From: Trueperaceae bacterium
Lineage (GTDB): Bacteria > Deinococcota > Deinococci > Deinococcales > Trueperaceae
Assembly: GCA_029210865.1 (NCBI GenBank)
Contig: JARGGE010000011.1
Location: forward strand, 1 to 21,465
Length of the DNA: 21,465 nucleotides
Direction of reading: 5' to 3'
Shown: positions 1 through 7,378 of the stretch, piece by piece
How the letters are laid out: every line of letters begins with the position of its first letter
How positions within the stretch are numbered: position 1 is the first letter of the stretch
Position numbers and translations under genes: made by a program
Notes under the pieces: generated by a model
What the model was told of the DNA's origin: nothing
The model's database searches: none
What the model saw: the letters and a program-made list of their open reading frames with translations, nothing else

Positions 1-44
1 GCCAGGACGGGCCCCTGAGCCCGTTCCGAACCGGAGGATCACGC

Positions 45-653
45 ATGAGCACCAAGAACGGCACCATCCGCCGCGCCACCTGGACCGCCCTTCCACTCGG
101 CCTCGTCCTCGTCGGCGCCCTCGCCCTCTCCCCCGCCCTCGCCCAGGACGCCGCCGGCGGCGCGCCCGACGCCACGGCCGACACCGCGACGACCGAGCCC
201 AGCCGTCGCGCGGGCGCGTTCTTCGCGCGCCGCGCTCCCGACGGGGCCGTCGCGATGCACGGTTGGCGCGTCGACTCTCGGGGCGGCCCGCTCGGCGCAC
301 CCATCGGCCGCCGCGACGACGTGTGGGCGCGCCTCGGGGCGGACGGCGAAGCGCTGCGCGGTGAGGCGTTCGCCCGCTGGCTCGAGGCCGACGCCGACGT
401 CGGCCCCATCGTCCCTGGACTGGTCGGGCGACTCACCGACGGCACCTCGGTCCGGCTCGTCTTCTACGCCGGCGCGCCAGAGGACGGCGGGGCGGTCGTG
501 GCCGACCTGACCTTCGTCGCGGGCGAAGGCGACGCGGCCGCGTTCCGCGACGAGGTGCGGGCGGCCGCCGCGGACGCGACGCACGTCGTCGTCGACGTGC
601 TCGGGCGCGTCGTGGCACTGCCCGACGCGACCCCCGTCGACGCGGCCGAGTAG
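45..653 (+). CDS. Secreted protein of unknown function
   Basis: I do not recognise this 202-residue protein. Residues 1-34 form a clear Sec signal peptide: a basic start, a hydrophobic stretch (LPLGLVLVGALALSPALA) and an AxA-type site before QDAAGG. An Ala/Thr/Asp-rich linker to about residue 55 leads into a soluble domain with no cysteines and no further membrane segments, so it is probably periplasmic or extracellular. The ATG is supported by GGAGG at 33-37 with a 7-base spacer. It precedes the cytochrome c maturation operon in the same direction but is separated by 110 bases that hold a possible hairpin and a new promoter, so it is probably a separate transcription unit. Confidence is high that it is a gene and low for any function. 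Confidence 0.8.
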   Translation: MSTKNGTIRRATWTALPLGLVLVGALALSPALAQDAAGGAPDATADTATTEPSRRAGAFFARRAPDGAVAMHGWRVDSRGGPLGAPIGRRDDVWARLGADGEALRGEAFARWLEADADVGPIVPGLVGRLTDGTSVRLVFYAGAPEDGGAVVADLTFVAGEGDAAAFRDEVRAAAADATHVVVDVLGRVVALPDATPVDAAE

Positions 654-673
654 TCGACCCGCCGCACTCGACG

Positions 674-704
674 CGCCCCGCCCCGTGCACCGGACCGCGG
701 GGCG
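674..704 (+). terminator. Possible hairpin terminator after the secreted protein gene
   Basis: Eight bases (CGCCCCGC, 674-681) are complementary to GCGGGGCG at 697-704, separated by a 15-base loop. There is no T-run after it. It lies 20 bases past the stop of the upstream gene and before the next promoter, which fits a weak terminator, but GC-rich DNA gives such pairs by chance. Confidence 0.3.
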
Positions 705-748
705 GCGCCTCGTACCAGCGTTGACGGAACGTCCCTGCGCATCCCCGG

Positions 749-754
749 TACGAT
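749..754 (+). promoter_or_regulatory. -10 box (TACGAT) for the ccdA-ccm operon, near-leaderless
   Basis: TACGAT matches TANNNT and sits 9 bases before the ccdA ATG at 764, where no Shine-Dalgarno sequence is visible. Transcription starting 6-8 bases downstream would give an mRNA with almost no leader, as described for many Deinococcus genes. A TTGACG at 721-726 resembles a -35 box, but the 22-base spacing is longer than usual. The placement of the -10 is seen; its use is inferred. Confidence 0.5.
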
Positions 755-763
755 GCGACCTCG

Positions 764-1471
764 ATGCCCACGCTCCCCGTCGCCTTCCTCGCCGGCATCC
801 TGTCGTTCCTGTCGCCGTGCGTGCTCCCGTTGGTCCCGACCTACCTCGCGTACGTCGGCGGGAGCGCGGGCGCGCGCCGCGCCCTCGTGCTCCGGAACGC
901 CGGGATGTTCGTGCTCGGCTTCTCGCTCGTCTTCATCGCCATGGGCGCCTCGGCGAGCGCGCTCGGCAGCGTCCTGCGCGAGCACCGCGACACGCTGACC
1001 ACGGTGGGCGGCGTGCTCGTCATCGGCTTCGGCCTGGTCATGCTCGGCGTCATCCGGCTCCCGCTGCTCTACCGCGACACCCGCCGCCCGCTCGGAGCCG
1101 GCACCGACACCCAGACCCCGTTGGGCGCGTTGCTGCTCGGGATGGCCTTCGCCTTCGGCTGGACGCCCTGCATCGGTCCGGTGCTCGGCACCATCCTCAC
1201 TGCGGCCGGCGCCGCCGGCACGCTCGCGGGCGGCGTCGGTCTGCTCGCGGCGTACGCCGCCGGCCTCGCCGTGCCCTTCATGCTCGCCGCCGTGGCCTTC
1301 GAGCCGTTCCTGCGCGTCTCGAGCCGCCTGCGCCCGTGGCTGCCGTGGCTCGAGCGCGGGGCGGGCGCCTTGCTGCTCGTGGTCGGCGTGCTCATGGTCT
1401 CGGGCGCCTTCACGCGTCTGAACCTGCTGCTCATCCAGTTCACGCCCGACTGGTTGTGGTCGCGCCTGTGA
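764..1471 (+). CDS. ccdA: CcdA-type thiol:disulfide transmembrane protein
   Basis: This 235-residue membrane protein carries electrons from cytoplasmic thioredoxin across the membrane to periplasmic thiol reductants such as CcmG, keeping apocytochrome cysteines reduced for heme attachment. The two family cysteines are visible: SFLSPCVLPLVP near the N-terminus (C19) and FGWTPCIGP (C136), each at the start of a membrane helix. About six hydrophobic segments fill the sequence, and there is no fused thioredoxin domain, so this is the short CcdA form. It starts at an ATG just after a TACGAT box with no visible ribosome-binding site. Its stop overlaps the ccmA start by four bases (GTGA), placing it first in the ccm operon, where its product would feed CcmG and CcmH. 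Confidence 0.93.
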   Translation: MPTLPVAFLAGILSFLSPCVLPLVPTYLAYVGGSAGARRALVLRNAGMFVLGFSLVFIAMGASASALGSVLREHRDTLTTVGGVLVIGFGLVMLGVIRLPLLYRDTRRPLGAGTDTQTPLGALLLGMAFAFGWTPCIGPVLGTILTAAGAAGTLAGGVGLLAAYAAGLAVPFMLAAVAFEPFLRVSSRLRPWLPWLERGAGALLLVVGVLMVSGAFTRLNLLLIQFTPDWLWSRL

Positions 1472-2199
1472 CGCGCGCGGCGTTCGCTGACGGCGCGGCT
1501 CGCGGCGATGGGCCGGCCGGCGCCGAGCACGAGGTCGCCATCCGCCTCCGGGGGCTGGTGCAGGGCTACGGCGGCGCCCCGGTGCTCGCCGGCCTCGACC
1601 TGGACGTCGGCGCCGGCCGCGTCGTCGCCCTGCACGGCCCGAACGGCGCCGGCAAGACGACCCTGCTGCGGCTCCTGGGCACCCGCCTCCGCCCGGCGGC
1701 CGGCACGGCCACCGTGCACGGCTTCGACGTCGTGCGCGAGGCCCACGAGGTGCGCGCGCGCGTCGCCTCGCTGCCGGTCTTCGGCGGCGCCTACGGGGCC
1801 CTCTCCGGGCGCGAGAACCTGCGGCTCGCCGCCGCGCTGCGCGGGCTCGCGCCCGAGGTCGTCGACGTCGCCGGCCTGCTCGACCGCGTCGGCCTGACGC
1901 GCGCGGGCGACCACCTGGTGCGCGCGTACTCGAGCGGGATGCGCAAGCGGCTCGCGCTCGCGCGGCTGCTGCTCACCGACGCGCCGGTCTGGCTGCTCGA
2001 CGAGCCCTACGCCGCGCTCGACGAGGACGGCCAGGCGCTCGTCGACACGCTGGTCGCCGACGCTCGCCGCGAGGGACGCACGGTCCTGCTCGCCTCGCAC
2101 GACCTGCCGCGCAGCCGCGGCACCGCCGACGCGATCGTCGAGGTCGCGGGCGGACGCCTGCGGGTCGTGGCCCACCTCGGGGAAGGGGCGCGATCGTGA
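1468..2199 (+). CDS. ccmA: Heme exporter ATP-binding subunit CcmA
   Basis: CcmA is the cytoplasmic ABC ATPase of the CcmABCD complex, which releases heme-loaded CcmE for cytochrome c maturation. The 243-residue protein has all nucleotide-binding motifs: Walker A GPNGAGKTT (57-65), the ABC signature YSSGM (154-158), Walker B VWLLDEP (174-180, catalytic E179) and the switch histidine in SHD (H211). I chose the GTG at 1468 because it overlaps the ccdA stop as GTGA; the frame is open for several hundred bases upstream, but that part is a shadow of ccdA. Residues 1-22 are a poorly conserved lead-in before the ATPase fold. The stop again overlaps ccmB by four bases, so translation is probably coupled. 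Confidence 0.95.
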   Translation: MTRAAFADGAARGDGPAGAEHEVAIRLRGLVQGYGGAPVLAGLDLDVGAGRVVALHGPNGAGKTTLLRLLGTRLRPAAGTATVHGFDVVREAHEVRARVASLPVFGGAYGALSGRENLRLAAALRGLAPEVVDVAGLLDRVGLTRAGDHLVRAYSSGMRKRLALARLLLTDAPVWLLDEPYAALDEDGQALVDTLVADARREGRTVLLASHDLPRSRGTADAIVEVAGGRLRVVAHLGEGARS

Positions 2200-2873
2200 A
2201 CGACCTCCGGGCCGTGCTCTGGATCGCGCGCAAGGACCTGCTCCAGGAGGCGCGCTCGAAGGCCGTCACCGTCGCCACCGTCTTCTTCTCGGCGGTCACG
2301 CTCGGCGTCCTCGCCTTCGCCTTCGGCCAGAACCCGGACCTGATGCGCACCGGCGCGATGGGGGCGCTCTGGGTGGCGCTCGCCTTCGCCGGGGTCATCT
2401 CGGCCGCCCAGAGCTGGCAGGCCGACCTCGAGGACGGCGCGCTCGAGGCGCTGCTCGGCTGGCCGCTGCCGCGGGCGGCGGTCTACGTGGGCAAGCTGCT
2501 CGCCAACTGGCTCCTCATGGCCGCTCTGGGCGTCCTGCTCCTGCCGATCGCCGGCGGCCTGTACGGTGCCGACCTCGGCCCCAGCGCCGGGTGGCTCGTC
2601 GGCATCGTCGTCGCCGGCACCCTCGGCTTCGCCCTCATCGCGGTGTTCTACGCCGGCCTCACCGCCAACCTGCGCGCGCGCGAGTCGCTGCTGCCGGTCC
2701 TGATGTTCCCCGTCGTCGTCCCGATCCTGCTCGCCGCCGTCCGCGCCAGCGGCGCCATCGTCGGCTCGGACGACCTCGAGCTCGCGGCCGCTTGGCTAAG
2801 ATTGCTCGTGGGCTTCGACCTCGTCTACGCGGTCGTCTGCACGACCCTCTTCCGCTTCGTGGTCGAAGCGTGA
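2196..2873 (+). CDS. ccmB: Heme exporter membrane subunit CcmB
   Basis: CcmB is the membrane partner of CcmA in the CcmABCD ABC transporter-like complex. The 225-residue protein begins with the typical amphipathic segment (LWIARKDLLQEARSK) and then has about six hydrophobic helices, with ASP/GLU-rich turns such as WQADLEDGALEALL, which is the family pattern near residues 70-85. Length is normal for CcmB. The GTG start at 2196 overlaps the ccmA stop. Near the 3' end, at 2796-2804, three rare codons (CTA AGA TTG) occur in a row and spell a TAAGAT box; this looks like an embedded promoter for the downstream genes. The stop is followed by a 70-base gap, one of the few real gaps in the operon. Confidence 0.92.
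   Translation: MNDLRAVLWIARKDLLQEARSKAVTVATVFFSAVTLGVLAFAFGQNPDLMRTGAMGALWVALAFAGVISAAQSWQADLEDGALEALLGWPLPRAAVYVGKLLANWLLMAALGVLLLPIAGGLYGADLGPSAGWLVGIVVAGTLGFALIAVFYAGLTANLRARESLLPVLMFPVVVPILLAAVRASGAIVGSDDLELAAAWLRLLVGFDLVYAVVCTTLFRFVVEA
2797..2802 (+). promoter_or_regulatory. Possible internal -10 box (TAAGAT) inside ccmB
   Basis: TAAGAT lies within the codons CTA AGA TTG, all rare in this GC-rich sequence, so the DNA rather than the amino acids may be under selection. It is 142 bases before ccmC and could drive ccmC onward separately from ccdA-ccmAB. I see no good -35 hexamer at standard spacing. Confidence 0.35.
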
Positions 2874-2902
2874 GCGGGCACGGCGAGGCGCCCCATCCCA
2901 CC

Positions 2903-2922
2903 CCGGACCGCGAGCGGTCCGG
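2903..2922 (+). other. Perfect 9-bp inverted repeat between ccmB and ccmC
   Basis: CCGGACCGC (2903-2911) and GCGGTCCGG (2914-2922) are exact complements around GA, so the transcript would fold a stable hairpin. It ends 8 bases before the ccmC Shine-Dalgarno (AAGGAG, 2931-2936). No T-run follows, so it may act in RNA processing, stability or partial termination rather than as a full terminator. Confidence 0.5.
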
Positions 2923-2943
2923 ACGTTCCGAAGGAGTCGACCG

Positions 2944-3684
2944 ATGACCGACGCGACCGCCCCTCTCCGACGGCCTCGCTGGATGACCATCTACTGGGTG
3001 GCGGTGGGCCCGATGTTCGCGATCGCTGCGTACCTCGGGCTCGTCGCGAGCCCGCGCGACGTCAACCAGGGCGACCTGATCCGCATCATGTACGCCCACG
3101 TGTCGGTCGCCTGGATCGGCTTCGTGGCCGTCGGGCTGACCGCGCTCTTCGGCGCCCTCTACCTGTGGCGCGGCAAGCGCGGCGACGACGTCCGCTCCGC
3201 GGCGTCGGCCGAGATGGGCCTGCTCTTCTCGGCCCTGACGATCGTCGGTGGCATGACCTACTCCAAGCCGACCCTGAACACCTTCTGGACCTGGGACGCC
3301 AAGCTCACGCTCACCGCGATCATGGTGGCGCTGATGGTCGGCTACTTCGTCGTGCGTGGGCTGATCGACGACCCCGTGCGGCGCGGCCGCGTGTCCGCAG
3401 TGGTCGCGATCGTCGCGGCGGCCAGCCTGCCCTTCAACTACCTGGCCGCCGAGTGGTTCCGCACGCTCCACCCCGCCAAGAGCGTCGCGCTCGACGGTTC
3501 GGGCGTCACCATGGACGGCACCATGCTCGGCGTGCTGCTCTTCACGACCGTCGTCGCCGGGCTGATCTACCTGGGCTTCATGCTCGAGCGGGTGCGTTTG
3601 GGCCGCATCGAGGCCGAGCTCGAAGAGGCGCGCACGCGCGGTGCGGTCCGCACCGTCGCCCCCGAGGGGGTCGTCCGTGTTTGA
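2944..3684 (+). CDS. ccmC: Heme lyase/handling protein CcmC
   Basis: CcmC presents heme to CcmE in the periplasm through its tryptophan-rich WWD domain. The 246-residue protein has about six membrane helices, and the two expected heme-ligand histidines are in place: H52 in IMYAHVSVAW and H176 in FRTLHPAKS. The WWD segment reads LNTFWTWDAKLT (residues 111-122); the usual start of this motif (WGTWW) is altered to LNTFW, so the first Trp and Gly are missing while the later W115, W117 and D118 remain. The ATG follows AAGGAG (2931-2936) with a 7-base spacer. The stop lies inside the start of ccmD (8-base overlap). Confidence 0.94.
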   Translation: MTDATAPLRRPRWMTIYWVAVGPMFAIAAYLGLVASPRDVNQGDLIRIMYAHVSVAWIGFVAVGLTALFGALYLWRGKRGDDVRSAASAEMGLLFSALTIVGGMTYSKPTLNTFWTWDAKLTLTAIMVALMVGYFVVRGLIDDPVRRGRVSAVVAIVAAASLPFNYLAAEWFRTLHPAKSVALDGSGVTMDGTMLGVLLFTTVVAGLIYLGFMLERVRLGRIEAELEEARTRGAVRTVAPEGVVRV

Positions 3685-3841
3685 GAACTGGTCGCACTGG
3701 ACCTGGGTGACCGTGGCCTGGGTCGAACTGCTGCTCGCGTACGGTGGGTACCTGGCCTACCTCGGCTGGCGTCGCCGCCGCCTCGTGGCCGACGAACGCG
3801 CCCACGACGTCCTCGACCGCGAAGGGAAGGGCATCCGATGA
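3677..3841 (+). CDS. ccmD: Small heme exporter subunit CcmD
   Basis: CcmD is a small single-pass membrane protein that stabilises the CcmABC-CcmE complex and helps release holo-CcmE. The 54-residue product fits: a short aromatic N-terminus (FENWSHWTWVTVAW), one membrane helix (about residues 8-31), then a basic RRRR stop-transfer sequence and a charged cytoplasmic tail. I start it at the GTG at 3677, which overlaps the end of ccmC by 8 bases and places the aromatic N-terminus directly at the start; an ATG at 3641 in the same frame would add 12 residues read entirely from ccmC sequence. The stop overlaps the ccmE ATG by four bases (ATGA). The assignment rests on size, topology and position because CcmD has little sequence conservation. 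Confidence 0.85.
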   Translation: MFENWSHWTWVTVAWVELLLAYGGYLAYLGWRRRRLVADERAHDVLDREGKGIR

Positions 3842-4263
3842 AGCGCAAATGGGGGTACGCCGTCGCCGGCGTCGCCGTGCTCGTGATCGCCGGGGCCATG
3901 ATCTACCAGGCCCTCGCCACCTCGCTCGTCTACTTCGTGCTCCCGAACGAGTACGCCGCCGAGCCCGAGCGCTACGACGCCCGCCGGCTGCGGCTGGGCG
4001 GCATCGTCGCCGACCAGAGCGTCGCCTTCGACGAGAGCGACCTGCGCCTCACCTTCCTGGTGACCGACGGCATCGTCTCGTTCCCCGTGAGCCACTTCGG
4101 CGCACCGCCCGACCTGTTCGAGGAGAACGTCGGCGTCGTCATCGAAGGGCACTTCGAGGGCGAGGTCTTCATGTCCGACAACGTGCTCGTCCGCCACAGC
4201 GAGGTGTACGAGGCCGAAGAAGGCGTGATCGACGTCGAGGCGCTCCGCGAGTCGCTCAAGTGA
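3838..4263 (+). CDS. ccmE: Periplasmic heme chaperone CcmE
   Basis: CcmE binds heme covalently in the periplasm and carries it to CcmF. The 141-residue protein has an N-terminal membrane anchor (about residues 6-27), then an OB-fold beta domain beginning around RLRLGGIV (50-56). The heme-binding motif is VRHSEVY: H120 is the expected covalent heme histidine and Y124 the axial tyrosine, four residues later as in the family (HDExY type; here the Asp is Ser). A short acidic tail follows. The start ATG overlaps the ccmD stop, and the gene is followed by a 30-base gap and then ccmF. All expected functional residues are present. Confidence 0.95.
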   Translation: MKRKWGYAVAGVAVLVIAGAMIYQALATSLVYFVLPNEYAAEPERYDARRLRLGGIVADQSVAFDESDLRLTFLVTDGIVSFPVSHFGAPPDLFEENVGVVIEGHFEGEVFMSDNVLVRHSEVYEAEEGVIDVEALRESLK

Positions 4264-4293
4264 CGCGCGCCGTCCCGAGCAGGAGCTGACCCG

Positions 4294-6294
4294 ATGAACC
4301 TGATCGATCTCGGCACGCTGGGCTCCGCCGCCAGCGCCCTGGCGCTCGCGCTCGCCCTCTACGCCATGATCGCCGGCGCGATCGGCGCGGTCCGCCGTGA
4401 CGCGCGCCTGCAGACGTCCGCGCGCCTGACCGCGGTCGCCGTGTTCCTCGCCACCAGCATCGCCATCGTCGCGATGGTGGCCGCGCTGCTCACCGACGAC
4501 TTCAGCGTGAAGTACGTCGCCGAGCACTCGCGCATCGCCTCCCCCACCTGGGTCAAGGTGGTCACGCTGTGGGCCGCCCTCGAGGGCTCGATCCTGCTGT
4601 GGGCCTGGCTGCTGACCGCCTACACGGCCGTCCTCGCTACCACGACGCCCAACACGGTGCTGCGCCCCTGGGCGCTCGCGATCATGCAGTTCGTCTCGGT
4701 CTTCTTCCTGCTCGTGGTGGTCGTCGTCGCCAACCCCTTCGTGGTGCTGGCCAACCCGCCGCTCGACGGCCCTGGTGCCAACCCGCTGCTCCAGAACCAC
4801 TGGATGATGGCGGTCCACCCGATGCTCATGTACCTCGGCTTCGTCGGCCTCACGATCCCCTTCGCCTTCGCCATGGCCGCGCTGATCACGCGCCGCCCCG
4901 GCACCGAATGGATGGCGCAGACGCGCCGTTGGACCCTGGCGGGCTGGGGCTTCCTCACCGCGGCGATCGTCGCCGGCGGCTGGTGGAGCTACGAGGTGCT
5001 CGGCTGGGGTGGCTACTGGGCGTGGGACCCGGTCGAGAACGTCAGCTTCATGCCCTGGCTCACGGCCACCGCCTTCCTGCACAGCGTCCAGGTGCAGGAG
5101 CGTCGGCGCATGCTCAAGTCCTGGAACGTCCTGCTCATCGTGCTGACCTTCGCGCTCTCGATCCTCGGCACCTTCCTGACGCGCTCCGGGGTGGTCTCGA
5201 GCGTCCACGCCTTCGGCGACGGGCCCGTGGGGCCGGTCTTCCTCGGCTTCTTCTTCGTCATCACCCTCGGCAGCCTGGGGCTGGTCGCCTGGCGCTGGGA
5301 CCAGGTGCGCGACCGCGCCGAGCTCGACGCGGCCGTCAGCCGCGAGGGGGCGTTCCTGGGCGTCAACGTGCTCTTCCTGGCGATGACCTTCGCCGTGCTG
5401 CTCGGCACCCTGTTCCCGCTGATCGTCGAGGCGATCAACGGCTCGCGCGTCACCGTCGGCGCCCCCTTCTTCGATCAGATCTCGCTGCCGCTCTGGATGC
5501 TCGTGCTCTGGCTGATGGGCGTCGGTCCGCTGCTTCCCTGGCGCCGCGCCGAGGGCCAGTCGCTGCGCCGCAACCTGGCCGCCATGAGCGTCGGCTTCGC
5601 CGTCGCCGCCGTCGCCGCGTTCACCTTCGGGATGCGCGGGATCTACCCGCTGCTCACCGTCGGCCTCGCAGGCTGGAACGTGGTCAGCATCGGCCTGCTC
5701 CTCGCCGGGGCGGTCGTGCCGCGCGCGCGCCTCGCGCGCCGCGGGCTCGCCGCCACGACGCTTCGCTACGCCAACGAACAGCGCCGCAAGGTCGGCAGCA
5801 TGGTCGTCCATCTGGGCGTCGTCGTCATGGCGCTCGGGATCCTCGCCTCGTCCGCGTACCGCACCGACGTCCAGCTCCGCCTCCCCTACGGTGAGCGCGT
5901 CGCCTTCGCCAGTTACGAGCTCGAGGCGCTGCGCCCCTTCGCGGAGCAAGACCTCGGGCGCACCAGCGTCGGCGTCGAGGTCGGCGTGATCCAGGACGGC
6001 CGCCAGCTCGAGGTGCTCCGGCCGCGCATCAACGTCTTCGCCCAGAACTCGATGGCCGTCGCCACCCCGGCCGTGCACTACACCGCCGCCCACGACCTGT
6101 ACCTGAGCGTCGCCGGCGCGGTCGACCCCAACGCCGACGCGGTGATCATGCGCGTCGTGCAGAGCCCGGGCATCATCTGGGTCTGGATCGCCGGCGCGAT
6201 CATGGCGCTCGGCACCGTCTGGGCCCTCACCCCGATGGCGAGCCGCCGCAAGGCCCTCGCCGAAGCGCCGCTCGGCGAGCGCTCCCCGGCGTGA
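4294..6294 (+). CDS. ccmF: Cytochrome c heme lyase subunit CcmF
   Basis: CcmF joins heme, delivered by CcmE, to the CXXCH cysteines of apocytochromes together with CcmH (and CcmI). The 666-residue integral membrane protein has many helices and the WWD domain GWGGYWAWDPVENVSF (about 237-252). The conserved block NPLLQNHWMMAVHP is also present. All four family histidines can be placed: H175 (AVHP), H263 (FLHS), H305 (SSVHAF) and H506 (VVHLG), the first three flanking the WWD domain and the last in a late helix. A large periplasmic domain (about 523-620) precedes the final helix. The ATG follows AGGAG (4281-4285). The stop overlaps the ccmG GTG by four bases. Confidence 0.96.
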   Translation: MNLIDLGTLGSAASALALALALYAMIAGAIGAVRRDARLQTSARLTAVAVFLATSIAIVAMVAALLTDDFSVKYVAEHSRIASPTWVKVVTLWAALEGSILLWAWLLTAYTAVLATTTPNTVLRPWALAIMQFVSVFFLLVVVVVANPFVVLANPPLDGPGANPLLQNHWMMAVHPMLMYLGFVGLTIPFAFAMAALITRRPGTEWMAQTRRWTLAGWGFLTAAIVAGGWWSYEVLGWGGYWAWDPVENVSFMPWLTATAFLHSVQVQERRRMLKSWNVLLIVLTFALSILGTFLTRSGVVSSVHAFGDGPVGPVFLGFFFVITLGSLGLVAWRWDQVRDRAELDAAVSREGAFLGVNVLFLAMTFAVLLGTLFPLIVEAINGSRVTVGAPFFDQISLPLWMLVLWLMGVGPLLPWRRAEGQSLRRNLAAMSVGFAVAAVAAFTFGMRGIYPLLTVGLAGWNVVSIGLLLAGAVVPRARLARRGLAATTLRYANEQRRKVGSMVVHLGVVVMALGILASSAYRTDVQLRLPYGERVAFASYELEALRPFAEQDLGRTSVGVEVGVIQDGRQLEVLRPRINVFAQNSMAVATPAVHYTAAHDLYLSVAGAVDPNADAVIMRVVQSPGIIWVWIAGAIMALGTVWALTPMASRRKALAEAPLGERSPA

Positions 6295-6833
6295 AGCGCG
6301 TCGCCATCGTCGCCGTGGTCACGGCCGCGCTCGGGGGTCTGTTCCTGTTCGGCCTGCTCCGCGGATCGCCCGACCGCGACATCCCCTCGAACCTGATCGG
6401 CCGGCCTTTCGAGGCGTTCGAGCTGCCGCTGCACGCCCGCTACGCCCCCGAGTTCGGGCCCACCCTGGCGGTGGCCCCCGGCGAGGCCGGGGTGCCCATG
6501 GTCATCAACTTCTGGGCCTCTTGGTGCGGCCCGTGCTACCAGGAGGCCCCGTTCCTCGAGGACGCCGCCCGGCGCTACGAGGGCGAGGTCGCCTTCGTGG
6601 GCATCCAGACCCAGGACCGCGGCGCGCTCGCCGCGGGCCGGGCCTTCGTCGACCAGTTCGACCTGAGCTTCCCGAACGCCATCGACGACGACTCGCGGAC
6701 CTCGATCGCCTTCGGCCTCTTCGGCGTGCCCGAGACCTTCTTCGTCCACGCCGACGGCACCGTGGCGTACAAGCACGCCGGGCCGGTCGACGGCGCGCTG
6801 CTCGACGCGCGGATCGCGGAGCTGCGCCGGTGA
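6291..6833 (+). CDS. ccmG: Periplasmic thiol reductase CcmG/DsbE
   Basis: CcmG is a membrane-tethered thioredoxin-like protein that keeps apocytochrome c cysteines (or CcmH) reduced, taking electrons from CcdA. The 180-residue protein has an N-terminal anchor (about residues 4-23), then a thioredoxin fold with the active site NFWASWCGPC (C79, C82) and the cis-proline loop GVPETF (P147). The TQDRGALAAGRAFV insertion after the second beta strand and the acidic residues near the active site are usual for CcmG/ResA-type proteins. The GTG start overlaps the ccmF stop (GTGA), and its own stop overlaps ccmH in the same way. Confidence 0.95.
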   Translation: MKRVAIVAVVTAALGGLFLFGLLRGSPDRDIPSNLIGRPFEAFELPLHARYAPEFGPTLAVAPGEAGVPMVINFWASWCGPCYQEAPFLEDAARRYEGEVAFVGIQTQDRGALAAGRAFVDQFDLSFPNAIDDDSRTSIAFGLFGVPETFFVHADGTVAYKHAGPVDGALLDARIAELRR

Positions 6834-7360
6834 CGCGCCTCCTCCCGCTGCGTCGGATCGCGCTCGCCGCCACCTGGCTCGTGCTGCTCGCGGGGCTCGT
6901 CGGCTCGACGGCATGGGCGCAACAGCGCGCCCTCGATGCCGAGGTCTTCGCCATCGGCGACGAGCTGCGCTGCCCGACGTGCGTGTCGGAGTCGGTGGCC
7001 GAGTCGAACTCCGCGATCGCGCGCGAGATGCGCGTCCTCATCCAGGACCAGCTCGACCAAGGGCGCACCCGCGCCGAGATCCTCGCCTTCTTCCAGGAGC
7101 GCTACGGCGACTGGATCCTGCTGAACCCGCCTCGCACGGGCGTCATGCTCCTCGTCTGGCTGCTCCCGGTGGCCGCGCTCCTCGTCGGCGCCGCGGTCAT
7201 GCTCGTCTTGATCCGACGCTGGCGTCGTGCCGCCGACCTCGTCGTCGACGTCGCCGACGACGACCGCGAGCGCGTTCGCGCCGCGCTCGCCGCCAGCGGC
7301 GCCGCGTCCGGCGCTGCCCACGCCGGGTCCGACGCGTCCGCCCCCGCCCCCCGCCCCTAG
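6830..7360 (+). CDS. ccmH: Cytochrome c maturation protein CcmH
   Basis: CcmH is the periplasmic CXXC protein that acts on apocytochrome thiols with CcmG and CcmF. The 176-residue product has a signal segment (about 10-30, ending STAWAQQ), the motif LRCPTC (C48, C51), and the family stretch FFQERYGDWILLNPP (87-101) just before a C-terminal membrane helix (about 104-128). After this helix comes a charged segment and then an Ala/Pro-rich low-complexity tail (about 150-176) that is longer than needed. The start is the GTG at 6830, overlapping the ccmG stop; longer readings of this frame lie inside ccmG. This is the short form without a fused TPR domain; the CcmI role is in the next gene. Confidence 0.95.
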   Translation: MTRLLPLRRIALAATWLVLLAGLVGSTAWAQQRALDAEVFAIGDELRCPTCVSESVAESNSAIAREMRVLIQDQLDQGRTRAEILAFFQERYGDWILLNPPRTGVMLLVWLLPVAALLVGAAVMLVLIRRWRRAADLVVDVADDDRERVRAALAASGAASGAAHAGSDASAPAPRP

Positions 7361-7378
7361 GCGAACCCGAGGTCCTCC

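Noticed and set aside
721..748. TTGACG as a standard -35 for ccdA
   Set aside because: The spacing to TACGAT is 22 bases, too long for a normal promoter; I mention it but do not claim it. The same holds for TTGACG before tal (20 bases).
685..1467. N-terminal extension of CcmA
   Set aside because: The frame is open upstream of 1468, but the translation is Arg/Pro-rich and lies wholly within ccdA; the GTG at 1468 forms the expected GTGA overlap.
3757..6093. 778-residue minus-strand open frame
   Set aside because: It is the antisense shadow of ccmD, ccmE and ccmF; the translation is rich in Glu, Asp, Gly, His and Arg with no fold, while the plus strand encodes clear families.
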